Positions 49,501-57,785 are shown, numbered from the stretch's first letter. The stretch is 64,000 nt of DNA from an uncultured Eubacteriales bacterium (GCA_900540805.1 UQHL01000005.1:62001-126000), one strand, 5' to 3'. A program made the numbers and translations. Notes: generated by a model not told the origin, from the sequence alone.

Positions 49501-51594
49501 GAAAAAATATATTCTATAGCAGATGACGGAAAGCATGCAGTGAAAACGGATCTGACGCCTATGTCCGTAGATGATAAACGATATGTGGCGACCGAATATG
49601 AACTACTTGGAGATGAAACTGTAAGCGCGGAAGTTGATGAACTGAATCGCCCCGTGAGGCTGACGGACGTTCGGGAACGGCAGCAAGAATTGATTTACGA
49701 TAAACTTGGGTTACAGACAGAACGCTTGAGCATAAAAGTTTCGAATCCCGCCGCGCATATAGAGGCTCAATATGTAGAGACATTCAGAACCGTCGAACGA
49801 TCTTCTGAATTGAATACAACGTATAACGACGCGGACGGATATAAATATAACATTTTTTCAGATTTGATCACAGGAGGGATAAATGCAATTCATGAGCCAA
49901 TAGCAAACACGCTTGAGCGCGTTACGCGTTATAATTACGATACGCAAAAAAATATCAGCCAATCCGCTGCGGATAGGTATATCCAAAGCATAGAAACGAG
50001 CGTGGCACAAAACTCGACCGAGCGGAAACTGACGACGACCAACTATTATTATAATAAAGGACTACTTACAAAAGCCGAACATGAAGGCGGAAAGGTAGAG
50101 ATTGAGTACGACGGATACGGCAGACCGCTACAAGTGAAGTATAACGATGCCTGTATCAGAAAATTCGCGTATATCTCCGGCTCGCAGATTACGGGCGCAG
50201 CAGCAGAAGGACTGACGGATATAGCGAATATCGAGTGCGTGACGGAAGTACGATCTTCCGTACAAAGTATAACCCATGCGTCGTATTACGATAAGTACGG
50301 ACGCCTTCGAATGGTGCGACTGGCGGAAAATAAGGAAAATTGGCAGGCTTTTACGGCGGAAAACAACTATCTCGTTTATCAATATAATGAAAACGGACGG
50401 CTGTTGTCTGCTGTGAATCGAGTGGAAAATACCAAGGAGATATATCTGTACAACGATCTATTCGAAGTAATAGGCAGTGAAACGCAAACTCTCGCAGACG
50501 GTACAAGAATAGTGCGTAGTGAGACAAAACAAACGCAAACGGCGGAAAACGCTCATATCGTGACGAATAGTATCTATGTCGGCGCGCAGGCGACGGCAGA
50601 AACATATACTATCAAGTACGACCGTTACAGAAGCGATCCGCGCATGACGCAGGTGGAACAGCCCGACGGAAACGTAATTGCCTATCAATATAACGATTTG
50701 GGTTTTTTAACGGAGAAAAAAGGCCTGGGAAATAGGCCGATCGAGCAGTTTTCTTATACAAATACTTTCGGGGGCCAAATAGAGAATTCGCAGTATGTCC
50801 GCATGTCTCCCGCTGTCTATGTTAAAAGTTATGGAAATATCCGAAATTCGTATCTTCGGATGTATGAGCGTGACGCCGCAGGGAACATCAAGCAAATAAA
50901 CGAAATGCCAAGCGGCATTCCCATACAAATTGTAAGTTATCAATATGATGAGATGGGGCGTTTGGCTGGAGAGAACCGAAAGGGAGGAGATAACTATACC
51001 TGCACTTACGATGTAGGCGGAAACCTTCTGATAAAGAACGGAAAAACGTATCGGTACAACACACAAAAACAGCTGATCGGCTATGGAGGAAGTACGGGAA
51101 CAATTAACTATACCATAGACGGAAAACCGGACAAATGGTTCGACCATAATCAAAACGATGCGCTCGCGGCCACGCTCTCGTGGGGAAAAGAGGGGAATTT
51201 ATCAAATTATCAAGCGACGGGCAAAGACGTTTCCTATCGTTACGATAGTTATGGTTTACGCACGGAAAAAAGTGTTGACGGCAAGGTACATCGCTACATA
51301 TACCAAGGGGGGATGTTGCTTAGAGAATGGCGCGGAGACATTCAGATAGAATACTTATACGACCTGGAAGGAATAACGGGCTTAAAGTATAATAATAAAG
51401 CGTATTATTTCGTAAAAAGTTTGCAAGGAGACGTGGATAGGATATACAACGAGAATAGGTACATGGTGGCGGAGTATATCTACGACGCGTGGGGCGCGCA
51501 CAGCGTAGTGTGCTACGACGAAAACGGAGCGTTGCTTTCCTCTCCGCCTTCGGAGCATGTCGGCTTGGTTAATCAGGGGATATTTTTGGGATAA
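46576..51594 (+). CDS. Rhs/YD-repeat protein (core part, frameshifted before the tip)
   Basis: A 1672-codon polymorphic-toxin-type protein. No Sec signal peptide is visible; several in-frame Met codons (46576, 46612, 46636, 46660) could start it. Residues about 220-430 form a DNRLRE-like beta domain (FPVTIDPTVFLQ, YDITGYFRSWLKG); from about 470 on, YD repeats dominate, such as YNDLGFLTEKKG, YDEMGRLAGENR, YDSYGLRTEK, YIYDAWGAH. It ends four codons after HVGLVNQ in a frameshift; the next frame continues with the core-closing RGYFWDNETG. So as sequenced, core and tip are two frames. Secretion route unknown. Confidence 0.88.
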   Translation: MFHAEKINGRKNMDKERKSKMSSDKRGHMENHTKLDKRIMDGHQVYENTENQLKIRFYCQPDSILVQLKKDEYIIEIEKTDDVSLIAEYYKRKHLSDQKDAAQILYRGYADNADLEYLFDGDSLKENILVYRQAESYRYSLRLRTGNLFPQLLSDGSIVLKTQDTNQAVFTFPAPYMFDSAGLRSDAVSYILEMQGQGVYLLCVEANAAWINNHERQFPVTIDPTVFLQDRPSEGSCIEMMQFYKDINNDGTTKSSEICYDGLHRTPPIRYLQVGGSYGDRLWRRSRIYFRFHSSLKTFFSDKQIDQVTFGLTKFGTWATAPNKVEDHLTWLRLHEYTGRWPTDLGDAEAFDNDQFKAKPLFAFKEEEYVPGQSFAYDITGYFRSWLKGEGTGKLVLRSAVEDGKYDYMQYGSNAIFTRFMDGNTLEGPFLQISYRHKTGLKGGKSLPVNCGRAGSAVVDLFTGGLSLMHEALSLNGDYNVPQLQLIYSSDYEGRVVDPKWTCGKGWKLNIQQTLEKRAYQLGHTSIEIWEYMDAAGIVHPIQPQYYYEIAHGDEKVKQTVLDEHAIQKHKNTEGGIGLIEELRAGQYLFNETERTLTDEVGNKLYFNAEGGRLSKWYDKAKELTVEIEYSDYILHLTFNHRSCDIYFSTEGLSEIHLYNISCVYQVTEGLLTKCLFKKNGQEENATQFVYMGDRLNYVIDRTGAWTKFNYAWLSSPETNLSSYMVSEIRFGTSVTRIGYADNDCGGALKKAPQEALNQTDSHLQIEYAHLHSLKTKIKKDNAFIAEYTFNRSGMLLLEEDAFGARKVSTAETLDMLYLDDYKQMREVNLSRISQAVVHPEAVNYVEEAVAAGPTSYKGRINLVSYSATEPETCFYVFSCEIKCSGAQLPTLRDRIAREELTKKFELYVEPRRGLYQFTSPDPSNEGWQFLALVVKANQGLNEFSMGFDSTDKELTYQLRNIRLQKASAVTQTICEKIYSIADDGKHAVKTDLTPMSVDDKRYVATEYELLGDETVSAEVDELNRPVRLTDVRERQQELIYDKLGLQTERLSIKVSNPAAHIEAQYVETFRTVERSSELNTTYNDADGYKYNIFSDLITGGINAIHEPIANTLERVTRYNYDTQKNISQSAADRYIQSIETSVAQNSTERKLTTTNYYYNKGLLTKAEHEGGKVEIEYDGYGRPLQVKYNDACIRKFAYISGSQITGAAAEGLTDIANIECVTEVRSSVQSITHASYYDKYGRLRMVRLAENKENWQAFTAENNYLVYQYNENGRLLSAVNRVENTKEIYLYNDLFEVIGSETQTLADGTRIVRSETKQTQTAENAHIVTNSIYVGAQATAETYTIKYDRYRSDPRMTQVEQPDGNVIAYQYNDLGFLTEKKGLGNRPIEQFSYTNTFGGQIENSQYVRMSPAVYVKSYGNIRNSYLRMYERDAAGNIKQINEMPSGIPIQIVSYQYDEMGRLAGENRKGGDNYTCTYDVGGNLLIKNGKTYRYNTQKQLIGYGGSTGTINYTIDGKPDKWFDHNQNDALAATLSWGKEGNLSNYQATGKDVSYRYDSYGLRTEKSVDGKVHRYIYQGGMLLREWRGDIQIEYLYDLEGITGLKYNNKAYYFVKSLQGDVDRIYNENRYMVAEYIYDAWGAHSVVCYDENGALLSSPPSEHVGLVNQGIFLG

Positions 51595-52402
51595 TGAAAC
51601 AGGGCTGTTTCTAGTAACCTCACGTTATTATGATCCTGAAACAGGTAGATTTATTGCGCCTGATGATATCAGTTATCTTGATCCTGAAACTATCGGTGGA
51701 CTTAATTTGTATGCCTATTGCTGGAATAATCCTGTGATGTATAATCAAGGAGCTGTTTCTTCCGAAGGATTAATTGTTGGTTCGTCCATATCTATAGGTG
51801 ATTCTAATAGTGTTGGTGGAAGTTTAAGCATAGGATCGAGTGTCTCAGCTTCAGTAAGGAATGGATCGGCACCTTGGTATGTCCAAACAATTGTTGGCGC
51901 TATCCCAGATTTATATACTTGTGGTCGATATTTGTTTTCCAAAGGTATGCACCAATACTTTGCATACAAAAAAAATTATTATTATATGTTTCCAATTTTA
52001 GGCGCAAACCATAAACGTTTAGCAATTCATTCAACTAATTTTGGGAAAATGTATAGTGCAACGTTTAAAGAACTGGTAACAGGCAATGCGAAAGCAAGTT
52101 TAAGCTCTGTGGTTGGTAATATTGCAGGAGTTGGAGTTTTAACGTTTGCTACAAATCTTTTATTTAATTTGCATGAAAATGGGTTCAACTTTACAGATAA
52201 AAGTATGTGGATTGACACAGGAATTGATACAGCAATTGGTATGGGAGCATATAGCTTAGCAATGGGAACTGCATCATTGGCAACTGCAGGATTAGCAATG
52301 GCAGGAGTTGCTTTACCAGGTGTTATAGTTATAGGAGGCGTTATTATTCTAAGTATTGGGTTTGAGCATTTAATTCGGGCGATTACGGGGTATTGGGAAT
52401 AA
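51557..52402 (+). CDS. Rhs core end and C-terminal toxin tip (glycine-zipper-like, membrane-type)
   Basis: 281 codons that continue the Rhs protein in another frame. Residues 7-56 hold the core-closing sequence (RGYFWDNETGLFLVTSRYYD, PETGRFIAPDD, LNLYAYCWNNPVMY). After that the DNA becomes AT-rich and the protein changes: a Ser/Gly-rich stretch, then a C-terminal region with long Gly/Ala hydrophobic segments (TAIGMGAYSLAMGTASLATA, then VALPGVIVIGGVIILSIGFE). No nuclease or ADP-ribosylation motif is visible. A pore-forming or membrane-acting toxin is the best inference. The ATG at 51557 has no ribosome site, so it may be expressed only by frameshift repair or slippage. Confidence 0.72.
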   Translation: MSAWLIRGYFWDNETGLFLVTSRYYDPETGRFIAPDDISYLDPETIGGLNLYAYCWNNPVMYNQGAVSSEGLIVGSSISIGDSNSVGGSLSIGSSVSASVRNGSAPWYVQTIVGAIPDLYTCGRYLFSKGMHQYFAYKKNYYYMFPILGANHKRLAIHSTNFGKMYSATFKELVTGNAKASLSSVVGNIAGVGVLTFATNLLFNLHENGFNFTDKSMWIDTGIDTAIGMGAYSLAMGTASLATAGLAMAGVALPGVIVIGGVIILSIGFEHLIRAITGYWE

Positions 52403-52426
52403 AAAAAGAAAGGGCGATCTGTCAAT

Positions 52427-53005
52427 ATGAAGAGAAAAATCGAAAAATATTTAGAATCTAAAGAAAAAAGTAAATACGATAATTTGGATAGAATATTAGA
52501 AATGTGTTTAACTGGAGAAATAGAAAGACTATTATCTAAATATTCTGGTGTAGGTATTTATCCTTCATTTTATAAAGATGGTAAAACTATTCAATTAAAT
52601 TATAATTATAATAATATTTATGTAATTATTGACTTCTTTGAAGACAAGTATAATCTCGTTGTATATTATTCAGGAATAAGTGTAGATGATTTAGAAAAAC
52701 TTTTCATTGATAATGATTATCAAGATGATTTTGATTTAAAAAATTTAATTAGAGAAATTGATTTAAAAATAAGAAATCATCCCAAATTAAGGGATCTAAC
52801 TTTAATAGAAAAGAAGAAGAAGCTATATGCCTTAATAGCTTGGATTAGCTGGTGTTTACCTATTGTGATATGTGGAAGCATTGCGATATATGGTTTTATT
52901 AACAAGGAAACTATAAAAGGAAATATTTGGTGGGGAATATTCTTTATAGCAATACCTTTAATAGTGGGGTGTATATTTGATTTGAAATCCAAACGATTAA
53001 AATAA
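52427..53005 (+). CDS. Candidate immunity protein to the Rhs tip (two-TM)
   Basis: A 192-residue protein in the place where Rhs immunity genes lie, 24 bases after the tip. The N-terminal 130 residues are soluble, Lys/Asp/Tyr-rich; the C-terminus has two TM helices (LIAWISWCLPIVICGSIAIY and WWGIFFIAIPLIVGCIF). The AT-rich composition equals that of the tip and differs from the core. A membrane-bound immunity protein fits a membrane-acting toxin. A decayed homologue follows a second tip fragment at 53513-53799. No known family recognised. Confidence 0.65.
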   Translation: MKRKIEKYLESKEKSKYDNLDRILEMCLTGEIERLLSKYSGVGIYPSFYKDGKTIQLNYNYNNIYVIIDFFEDKYNLVVYYSGISVDDLEKLFIDNDYQDDFDLKNLIREIDLKIRNHPKLRDLTLIEKKKKLYALIAWISWCLPIVICGSIAIYGFINKETIKGNIWWGIFFIAIPLIVGCIFDLKSKRLK

Positions 53006-53075
53006 ATACGAGAAAGTTTTAATTTCAAATGATTAAAGTAAATTTCCTAGTTATTATGGTATTAAGAATGCGTGT

Positions 53076-53438
53076 GTGCATTCTCGTTGTCCTGTCTGTT
53101 CAATTCGCATTTTTGCCACAGTATTTGTTGTAAAAACCATGAATTTTGTGGCAAAATCTTTTGGTAAAACCACAGCATTGACAGGTCTCATAAACTTTGG
53201 GTTTAATCTCTATGAAAATAATTGGCAGATAGACGGCGCAATGCTATTAGATACCGCTATTGATACAGCAATTGGTTTAGGTGCATATGGTTTGGCAGCA
53301 GGAACAACATCTCTTGTACTGGGCGGGCTTGCTATGGCGGGAGTTGCTATACCGGGTATTGTGGTTGTAGGAGGAATTATACTATTGAGTATAGGTTTTG
53401 AGTGGCTCATTAGAGAAATTACAGGATATAAGAACTAA
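53076..53438 (+). pseudogene. Orphan Rhs toxin tip
   Basis: The frame encodes a C-terminal domain clearly homologous to the end of the tip above: DTAIDTAIGLGAYGLAAGTT, LAMAGVAIPGIVVVGGIILL, SIGFEWLIREITGY. It has no Rhs core of its own. GTG 53076 or ATG 53139 are possible starts, neither with a good ribosome site. This is a displaced tip of the kind that accumulates after tip swapping in Rhs loci. Confidence 0.78.
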
Positions 53439-53512
53439 CAATGAAATAAGTTAATAGCAGATTGAGTAATGTCGGTCTGCTATTAACAAAATATCTTTAT
53501 GGGGGCATAAAA

Positions 53513-53799
53513 ATGGAAGGAAAGATAACACGATATTTCAAATATAGGAAAATTAATAAGTATCTAAAATCGAAAAATAACAGCCAATATAATTGTTTGG
53601 ATAATATATTGATATATTATGTAAATGGAAAACTGCAAAAAATATTAGAAAGCTATAATTTAAAAAAAATTAATATTTATCCGTTAATAAGTAAAAAGGG
53701 GAATTATTTACAGATTGAATGTTTTTTTATAATCTAACGGTTGATATTGGATTTGATGAAAATAGTTTTGATTATATAATATATTTAAGCAAGGTATAA
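53513..53799 (+). pseudogene. Orphan immunity gene, frameshifted in a T-run
   Basis: ATG 53513 opens MEGKITRYFKYRKINKYLKS, then a CLDNILIYYVNGKLQKILES segment homologous to the N-terminus of the immunity candidate (KRKIEKYLESKEKSKYDNLD, LTGEIERLLSKYSG). The frame stops at 53737 within a run of seven T; adding one T continues FYNLTVDIGFDENSFDYIIY to 53799. The TM region is missing. So it is decayed, or T-run variable. Confidence 0.72.
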
Positions 53800-53837
53800 A
53801 AACGCCGCAATTATTTGGCGAACAAGGTGGGGGAGAT

Positions 53838-53972
53838 ATGGCGAGGAAAAAGAAAATGGTCATAATATTCAGTTCGATAGGCACGTTTTTGGTCGCCGTG
53901 GAAATCGCGGCTGTCGTTTGCGTTTTGGTGTTCGTTAAAATTAGGCAATTTCACATTCTATATAATTCATGA
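53838..53972 (+). CDS. Small single-pass membrane protein, 44 residues
   Basis: ATG 53838 follows GGTGGGGGAGAT, a strong ribosome site. The 44 residues have a basic N-terminus (MARKKKM) and one TM helix (IIFSSIGTFLVAVEIAAVVC, extended). No family recognised. It may be a remnant of a longer gene or a genuine small membrane protein. Confidence 0.4.
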   Translation: MARKKKMVIIFSSIGTFLVAVEIAAVVCVLVFVKIRQFHILYNS

Positions 53973-54034
53973 TTACGCAGCAAACGTTACAAAGAAAATG
54001 ACGTTAAGTATAGAATTTATTGAAAAAAAGTAAA

Positions 54035-54069
54035 ACCGAACTGCTCGTATAAGCAGCTCGGTTTATTTT
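54035..54069. terminator. Bidirectional terminator
   Basis: ACCGAACTGCT (54035-54045) pairs with AGCAGCTCGGT (54052-54062), one bulge mismatch; TTTATTTTA follows on the right and AAAA precedes on the left. It overlaps the end of the RelE-like gene. Confidence 0.75.
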
Positions 54070-54383
54070 AATATAGTCAAATAATTTGAATATCTATAAA
54101 CTACTCTCATGATATTTGCAATTTTGCTTTCCACATCAATGGTATAAAAGACTAAATAGTTCTCTACTCGTTTCCAGCGATATAAAAAGTTTAATGGAAC
54201 GTTGGTTGCTTCCAATTCTTTTCCTGATAAGGGAAAGCTTTTGAGCCGCTGAAATTGTGTAAGTAACACATTATATAACTTTAAAGCGGCAGTTGGAGCA
54301 CATAAGGTGACAGCGATATATTCGAGCATTTCGGCAATATCCTTTTGTTCCTCTGGAAGTAATTTGATCCCACAATTTTTCAT
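54063..54383 (-). CDS. RelE/ParE family toxin
   Basis: A 106-residue toxin: LLPEEQKDIAEMLEYIAVTL, LYNVLLTQFQRLKSFPLSG and YLVFYTIDVESKIANIMRVV are the ParE/RelE pattern, with the final segment RVVYRYSNYL. RelE-type toxins cut mRNA at the ribosome, ParE-type target gyrase; which applies cannot be told. It starts within the normal 3' end of the antitoxin gene, 9 bases from the current antitoxin stop. Confidence 0.85.
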   Translation of the reverse strand: MKNCGIKLLPEEQKDIAEMLEYIAVTLCAPTAALKLYNVLLTQFQRLKSFPLSGKELEATNVPLNFLYRWKRVENYLVFYTIDVESKIANIMRVVYRYSNYLTILK

Positions 54384-54392
54384 ACTGGTTTT

Positions 54393-54638
54393 TCATCTCC
54401 GCCATAAACTTATCAGCGGAAACCGTAGGGGGATACCACTTAGGAGCTGATCTTCAGCCTTTTTCTGTTTTTGATATAAATCCATTTTTGCCATGGTGCG
54501 GTTATAAACTTCCATACTCATGAGCATCATATCGCCATGGCCGTTTTGGATAATAAAAATCGGCTCGTCAGAAGTCCTGCATTTTTCAGTGATTTCGGAA
54601 GTATTCTTTAAGTCTTTAATCGGTATAATTTTGGCCAC
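54393..54638 (-). CDS. Phd/YefM-type antitoxin with a C-terminal frameshift
   Basis: Read from GTG 54638 after AAGGTGAGGAG. The first 60 residues (MAKIIPIKDLKNTSEITEKC, PIFIIQNGHGDMMLMSMEVY) are the Phd/YefM DNA-binding fold. At a run of five C (54428-54432) the frame departs: one more C would give IPPTVSADKFMAEMKNQYEK, the expected toxin-binding tail. In the present frame it ends GIPLRFPLISLWRR. If real, neutralisation of the toxin could be impaired; a sequencing error in the C-tract is possible. Confidence 0.75.
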   Translation of the reverse strand: MAKIIPIKDLKNTSEITEKCRTSDEPIFIIQNGHGDMMLMSMEVYNRTMAKMDLYQKQKKAEDQLLSGIPLRFPLISLWRR

Positions 54639-54667
54639 AAATCACTCCTCACCTTAAAGGGGAGTAT

Positions 54668-54696
54668 TTTATACCACTTTCTTTATTTTATGTCAA
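54668..54696 (-). promoter_or_regulatory. Promoter of the RelE/Phd operon
   Basis: On the minus strand TTGACA (54696-54691), 17 bases, TATAAA (54673-54668), 30 bases before the GTG start. Confidence 0.75.
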
Positions 54697-54777
54697 TAGG
54701 AGAGAACTATTTTGAAAGAAAGAGGTACTCATGCATGAGTATCTATTTTTGAATGTTTAGAACTTATGTATTGGTCT

Positions 54778-54890
54778 TTAATCGGTGCGACCGAGTAAAT
54801 AGTCCAACGAAACTTCAAAGATTTCTGCAAGCAGAATTAGATTATCTAACGAGGAGATATAGTTGAATCTTTTCAAGTTGGCAATGTAAC
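54778..54890 (-). pseudogene. 3' remnant of a Cro/CI-type regulator
   Basis: The frame ends YISSLDNLILLAEIFEVSLD followed by YLLGRTD and stop, the typical end of an HTH_3 regulator domain. The 5' part is missing or decayed. It lies beside tRNA-Leu, a usual attachment place of mobile elements, so it is probably the scar of a lost element. The rest of 54700-54925 shows no gene. Confidence 0.7.
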
Positions 54891-54925
54891 ATGTAAATAT
54901 ATGGACTTGTCTAAGAAATGAGACT

Positions 54926-54966
54926 AAAAAAACAACCTCAATCCCTTTTGTTATGAGGGATTGAGG
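54926..54966 (-). terminator. Terminator of tRNA-Leu
   Basis: On the minus strand CCTCAATCCC pairs with GGGATTGAGG, followed by TTGTTTTTTT. It begins four bases after the tRNA CCA end. Confidence 0.88.
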
Positions 54967-54969
54967 CAC

Positions 54970-55057
54970 TGGTGCCGCTGGCCGGAGTCGAACCGGCACG
55001 GAGGATTAGTCCAATGGATTTTGAGTCCATCGCGTCTGCCAATTTCACCACAGCGGC
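54970..55057 (-). tRNA. tRNA-Leu (anticodon CAA)
   Basis: 88 bases with CCA encoded. On the minus strand GCCGCTG opens the acceptor stem and CAGCGGCACCA closes it; the anticodon loop CTCAAAA in an ATGGA/TCCAT stem gives anticodon CAA (reads TTG); the T arm has GGTTCGACTCC. A long variable arm (TTGGACTAATCCTC region) confirms class II, as in leucine tRNA. Its 3' end faces the variable region. Confidence 0.93.
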
Positions 55058-55146
55058 ATAAAAGAAAAATGAATTGTGAAACATTAATATTATATACGAT
55101 AGAGAAGAAAAAATCAAGCGTTTTTTAATTCTTTTTTCTCTTTTCC

Positions 55147-55175
55147 TTGCGATTTTTTTTATTTCGTGGTAAAAT
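55147..55175 (+). promoter_or_regulatory. Promoter of polA
   Basis: TTGCGA (55147-55152), 17 bases, TAAAAT (55170-55175), 29 bases before the polA start. Confidence 0.6.
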
Positions 55176-55204
55176 AATATCAACGACATTAAGGAACTCT
55201 TTTT

Positions 55205-57781
55205 ATGGAAAAATTAGTATTAATTGACGGCAACAGTCTGCTCAACAGAGCTTATTATGCCACCCCCGTATTCACGTCGAAAAGCGGCTTGCCTACAAAC
55301 GGTATTTTCGGCTTCGTCAAGCTGCTTTTGAAGCTTATTTCAGATAAAAAGCCGACATATCTGGCTGTGGCCTTCGATCTTCACGCGCCGACGTTCCGTC
55401 ATGAGATGTATGCCGATTATAAGGCAGGACGTAAGCCGATGCCCGAAGATCTCGTCGTGCAGGTGCCTATTCTCAAAGAGGTCTTATCCCTCATGAAAAT
55501 CAAGATCTGCGAGCTTCAGGGCTACGAGGCGGACGATATCATAGGAACGCTCGCCAAACGTTTTGCCGTACAGACATATATCTATACAGGCGACAGGGAC
55601 TCGTATCAGTTAGTGGACGATACGACCAACGTCTGTTATACGCGTAAAGGCGTCAGCGATATTCTCGAGCTTTCCGTCGAAAACTTCAAAGATGAGGTAG
55701 GCCTGACGCCCGTACAGATCATCGATTTAAAAGCCTTAATGGGTGATAAATCGGACAATATTCCGGGAGTTGCAGGTATCGGTGAAAAGTCTGCCTATCA
55801 TCTTCTGGAAGAATACCAAACGCTTGACGGTGTTTACGCACACCTTGACGAGATAAAAGGAGCTCTGAATAAGAAATTATCCGAAAATAAGGAAACTGCG
55901 TATTTTTCCCAACGTCTCGCTACAATAGATACCGAAGTCCCGATCGGAGTGACCTTGGCAGACTGTATTTTAAGAATGCCTTTTTCGCATACGGTACGCG
56001 AAAAGTTTGCCGAACTCGATTTCCGAAGCATGATTTCTCTTTCGATTTTTGACGATAACGATGCGTCTGATATCAAAGGGCAGAGTGCTGAAAATATGCC
56101 CGGCGTTTCCGAAGTTTTTCCCTCAAACATGGATGCTGCTGTTATGGCTGCGGAAAATAGGGGAAAGTTTATCGCCTGTGATTGGACCAACGACTGTTTC
56201 CGTTTCTTTTTAGACGACGAACAATCTGCAGAATACGTCTTGCCGATTAAAGAAAATCTTTTAGATGTCGGTTATTTTATCCATTCACTAAAGCCGTTGC
56301 TCGACAGTATCTTCGGCGGCGAAAAAACAGTTATCCTTTACAATTCCAAAGATATCCGTCATCGCTTGCAGGAACTGTCGGTAGAATTTTCCGCTCCCTT
56401 CGAAGATGTTTCTCTGATGAAATATCTCGCAGAAGGAACGGGAAATTCCGATAACCTGGATTTTTGCTTAAATTATTATTCTCTGCCCATACAAAATCGG
56501 GCTTATGGTATCTATGCGCTTTACAATATCTTCGGGGACACTTTGGACGAGGAGGAAAAGAAACTCTACCGCGATATCGAACTGCCTTTATCCGTCGTTC
56601 TTTTCGATATGGAAAAAGTGGGGGTATGGGTGGACGGCAATATTTTGAATGAATTTTCTCTAAAATACAGCACGGAATTAAAAGGCCTTACCGAGCGGAT
56701 TTATCAGTTGGCGGGGGAAAAATTCAATATTAATTCTCCCGTTCAGCTGGGAAAAATTCTCTTCGAAAAATTGAAGATAGGCGACGGCGGAACACAAAAA
56801 AGCAAAGTAAAGAAAAATTACAGCACTACGGCCGAGATACTCGAAAAGTATGCCGAGGATTACGAAATCGTCCGCCTTTTGCTGCGTTACAGGCAGATAC
56901 AAAAGCTCAATTCCACTTATGTGGAAGGATTTAAGCCTCTGATTGCCGAGGGGAAGGTTCATACGACTTACAATCAAATGAATACAGCGACGGGGCGGCT
57001 TTCCAGCGCCAACCCAAATTTGCAAAATATTCCCGTCAGAAACGAGGAAGGGAAGGAGCTTAGAAAAATCTTTGTAGCCGGCCCCGGAAACGTATTGGTA
57101 GATGCTGACTATTCTCAAATCGAACTTCGCCTTCTTGCGCATTTTTCGGGCTGTAAAGAGCTTGTGGAAGCCTATCGTGCCCATAAGGATATCCATTCTA
57201 TTACGGCCTCACAGGTATTCGGCGTCCCAATCGATAAAGTAACGTCACAAATGCGGCGCAGCGCAAAAGCTGTCAATTTCGGAATCATTTACGGAATCAG
57301 TTCCTTCGGCTTGGGAAAGGATCTCGGGATCAGTGCAAAAAAAGCGAAAGAATATATCGACAAATATTTCGAGACGTATTCCGACGTAAAAAAATATATG
57401 GACGAAAACGTCGAAAAGGCAAAACGTGACGGATATATCACCACGCTGTTCGGCCGCAGGCGGGTAATAAACGAGCTGAAATCCTCAAATTATAACGTTC
57501 GTTCTTTTGGCGAAAGAGCCGCCATGAATATGCCCTTGCAGGGGTCCAGCGCCGACATCATCAAAATTGCCATGATAAACGTCTATAAAAAGCTTAACGA
57601 ATGCAATCTTCGCGCGAGACTGGTGCTGCAGGTTCATGACGAACTGGTTATCGATTGCCCCGAAGAGGAGAAAGATATCGTCTCCGGGATATTAAAGACA
57701 GAAATGGAAAATGCGGTTGCTCTCAAGGTTCCGCTCACCGTCGAAGTAGGCTGCGGAAAAAATTGGTTCGCAGCAAAATAG
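55205..57781 (+). CDS. polA: DNA polymerase I
   Basis: An 858-residue polymerase for gap filling and primer removal. Residues 1-290: 5' nuclease (MEKLVLIDGNSLLNRAYYA, GYEADDIIGTLAKRF, GDRDSYQLVDD). Residues about 300-460: a 3'-5' exonuclease-like domain that lacks the catalytic acidic residues (no DxE motif), as in other Gram-positive polymerases. Residues about 470-858: polymerase with motif A DYSQIELRLLAHF, motif B RRSAKAVNFGIIYG and motif C VHDEL. Complete. Followed by coaE after 89 bases, a common pairing. Confidence 0.97.
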   Translation: MEKLVLIDGNSLLNRAYYATPVFTSKSGLPTNGIFGFVKLLLKLISDKKPTYLAVAFDLHAPTFRHEMYADYKAGRKPMPEDLVVQVPILKEVLSLMKIKICELQGYEADDIIGTLAKRFAVQTYIYTGDRDSYQLVDDTTNVCYTRKGVSDILELSVENFKDEVGLTPVQIIDLKALMGDKSDNIPGVAGIGEKSAYHLLEEYQTLDGVYAHLDEIKGALNKKLSENKETAYFSQRLATIDTEVPIGVTLADCILRMPFSHTVREKFAELDFRSMISLSIFDDNDASDIKGQSAENMPGVSEVFPSNMDAAVMAAENRGKFIACDWTNDCFRFFLDDEQSAEYVLPIKENLLDVGYFIHSLKPLLDSIFGGEKTVILYNSKDIRHRLQELSVEFSAPFEDVSLMKYLAEGTGNSDNLDFCLNYYSLPIQNRAYGIYALYNIFGDTLDEEEKKLYRDIELPLSVVLFDMEKVGVWVDGNILNEFSLKYSTELKGLTERIYQLAGEKFNINSPVQLGKILFEKLKIGDGGTQKSKVKKNYSTTAEILEKYAEDYEIVRLLLRYRQIQKLNSTYVEGFKPLIAEGKVHTTYNQMNTATGRLSSANPNLQNIPVRNEEGKELRKIFVAGPGNVLVDADYSQIELRLLAHFSGCKELVEAYRAHKDIHSITASQVFGVPIDKVTSQMRRSAKAVNFGIIYGISSFGLGKDLGISAKKAKEYIDKYFETYSDVKKYMDENVEKAKRDGYITTLFGRRRVINELKSSNYNVRSFGERAAMNMPLQGSSADIIKIAMINVYKKLNECNLRARLVLQVHDELVIDCPEEEKDIVSGILKTEMENAVALKVPLTVEVGCGKNWFAAK

Positions 57782-57785
57782 TATT

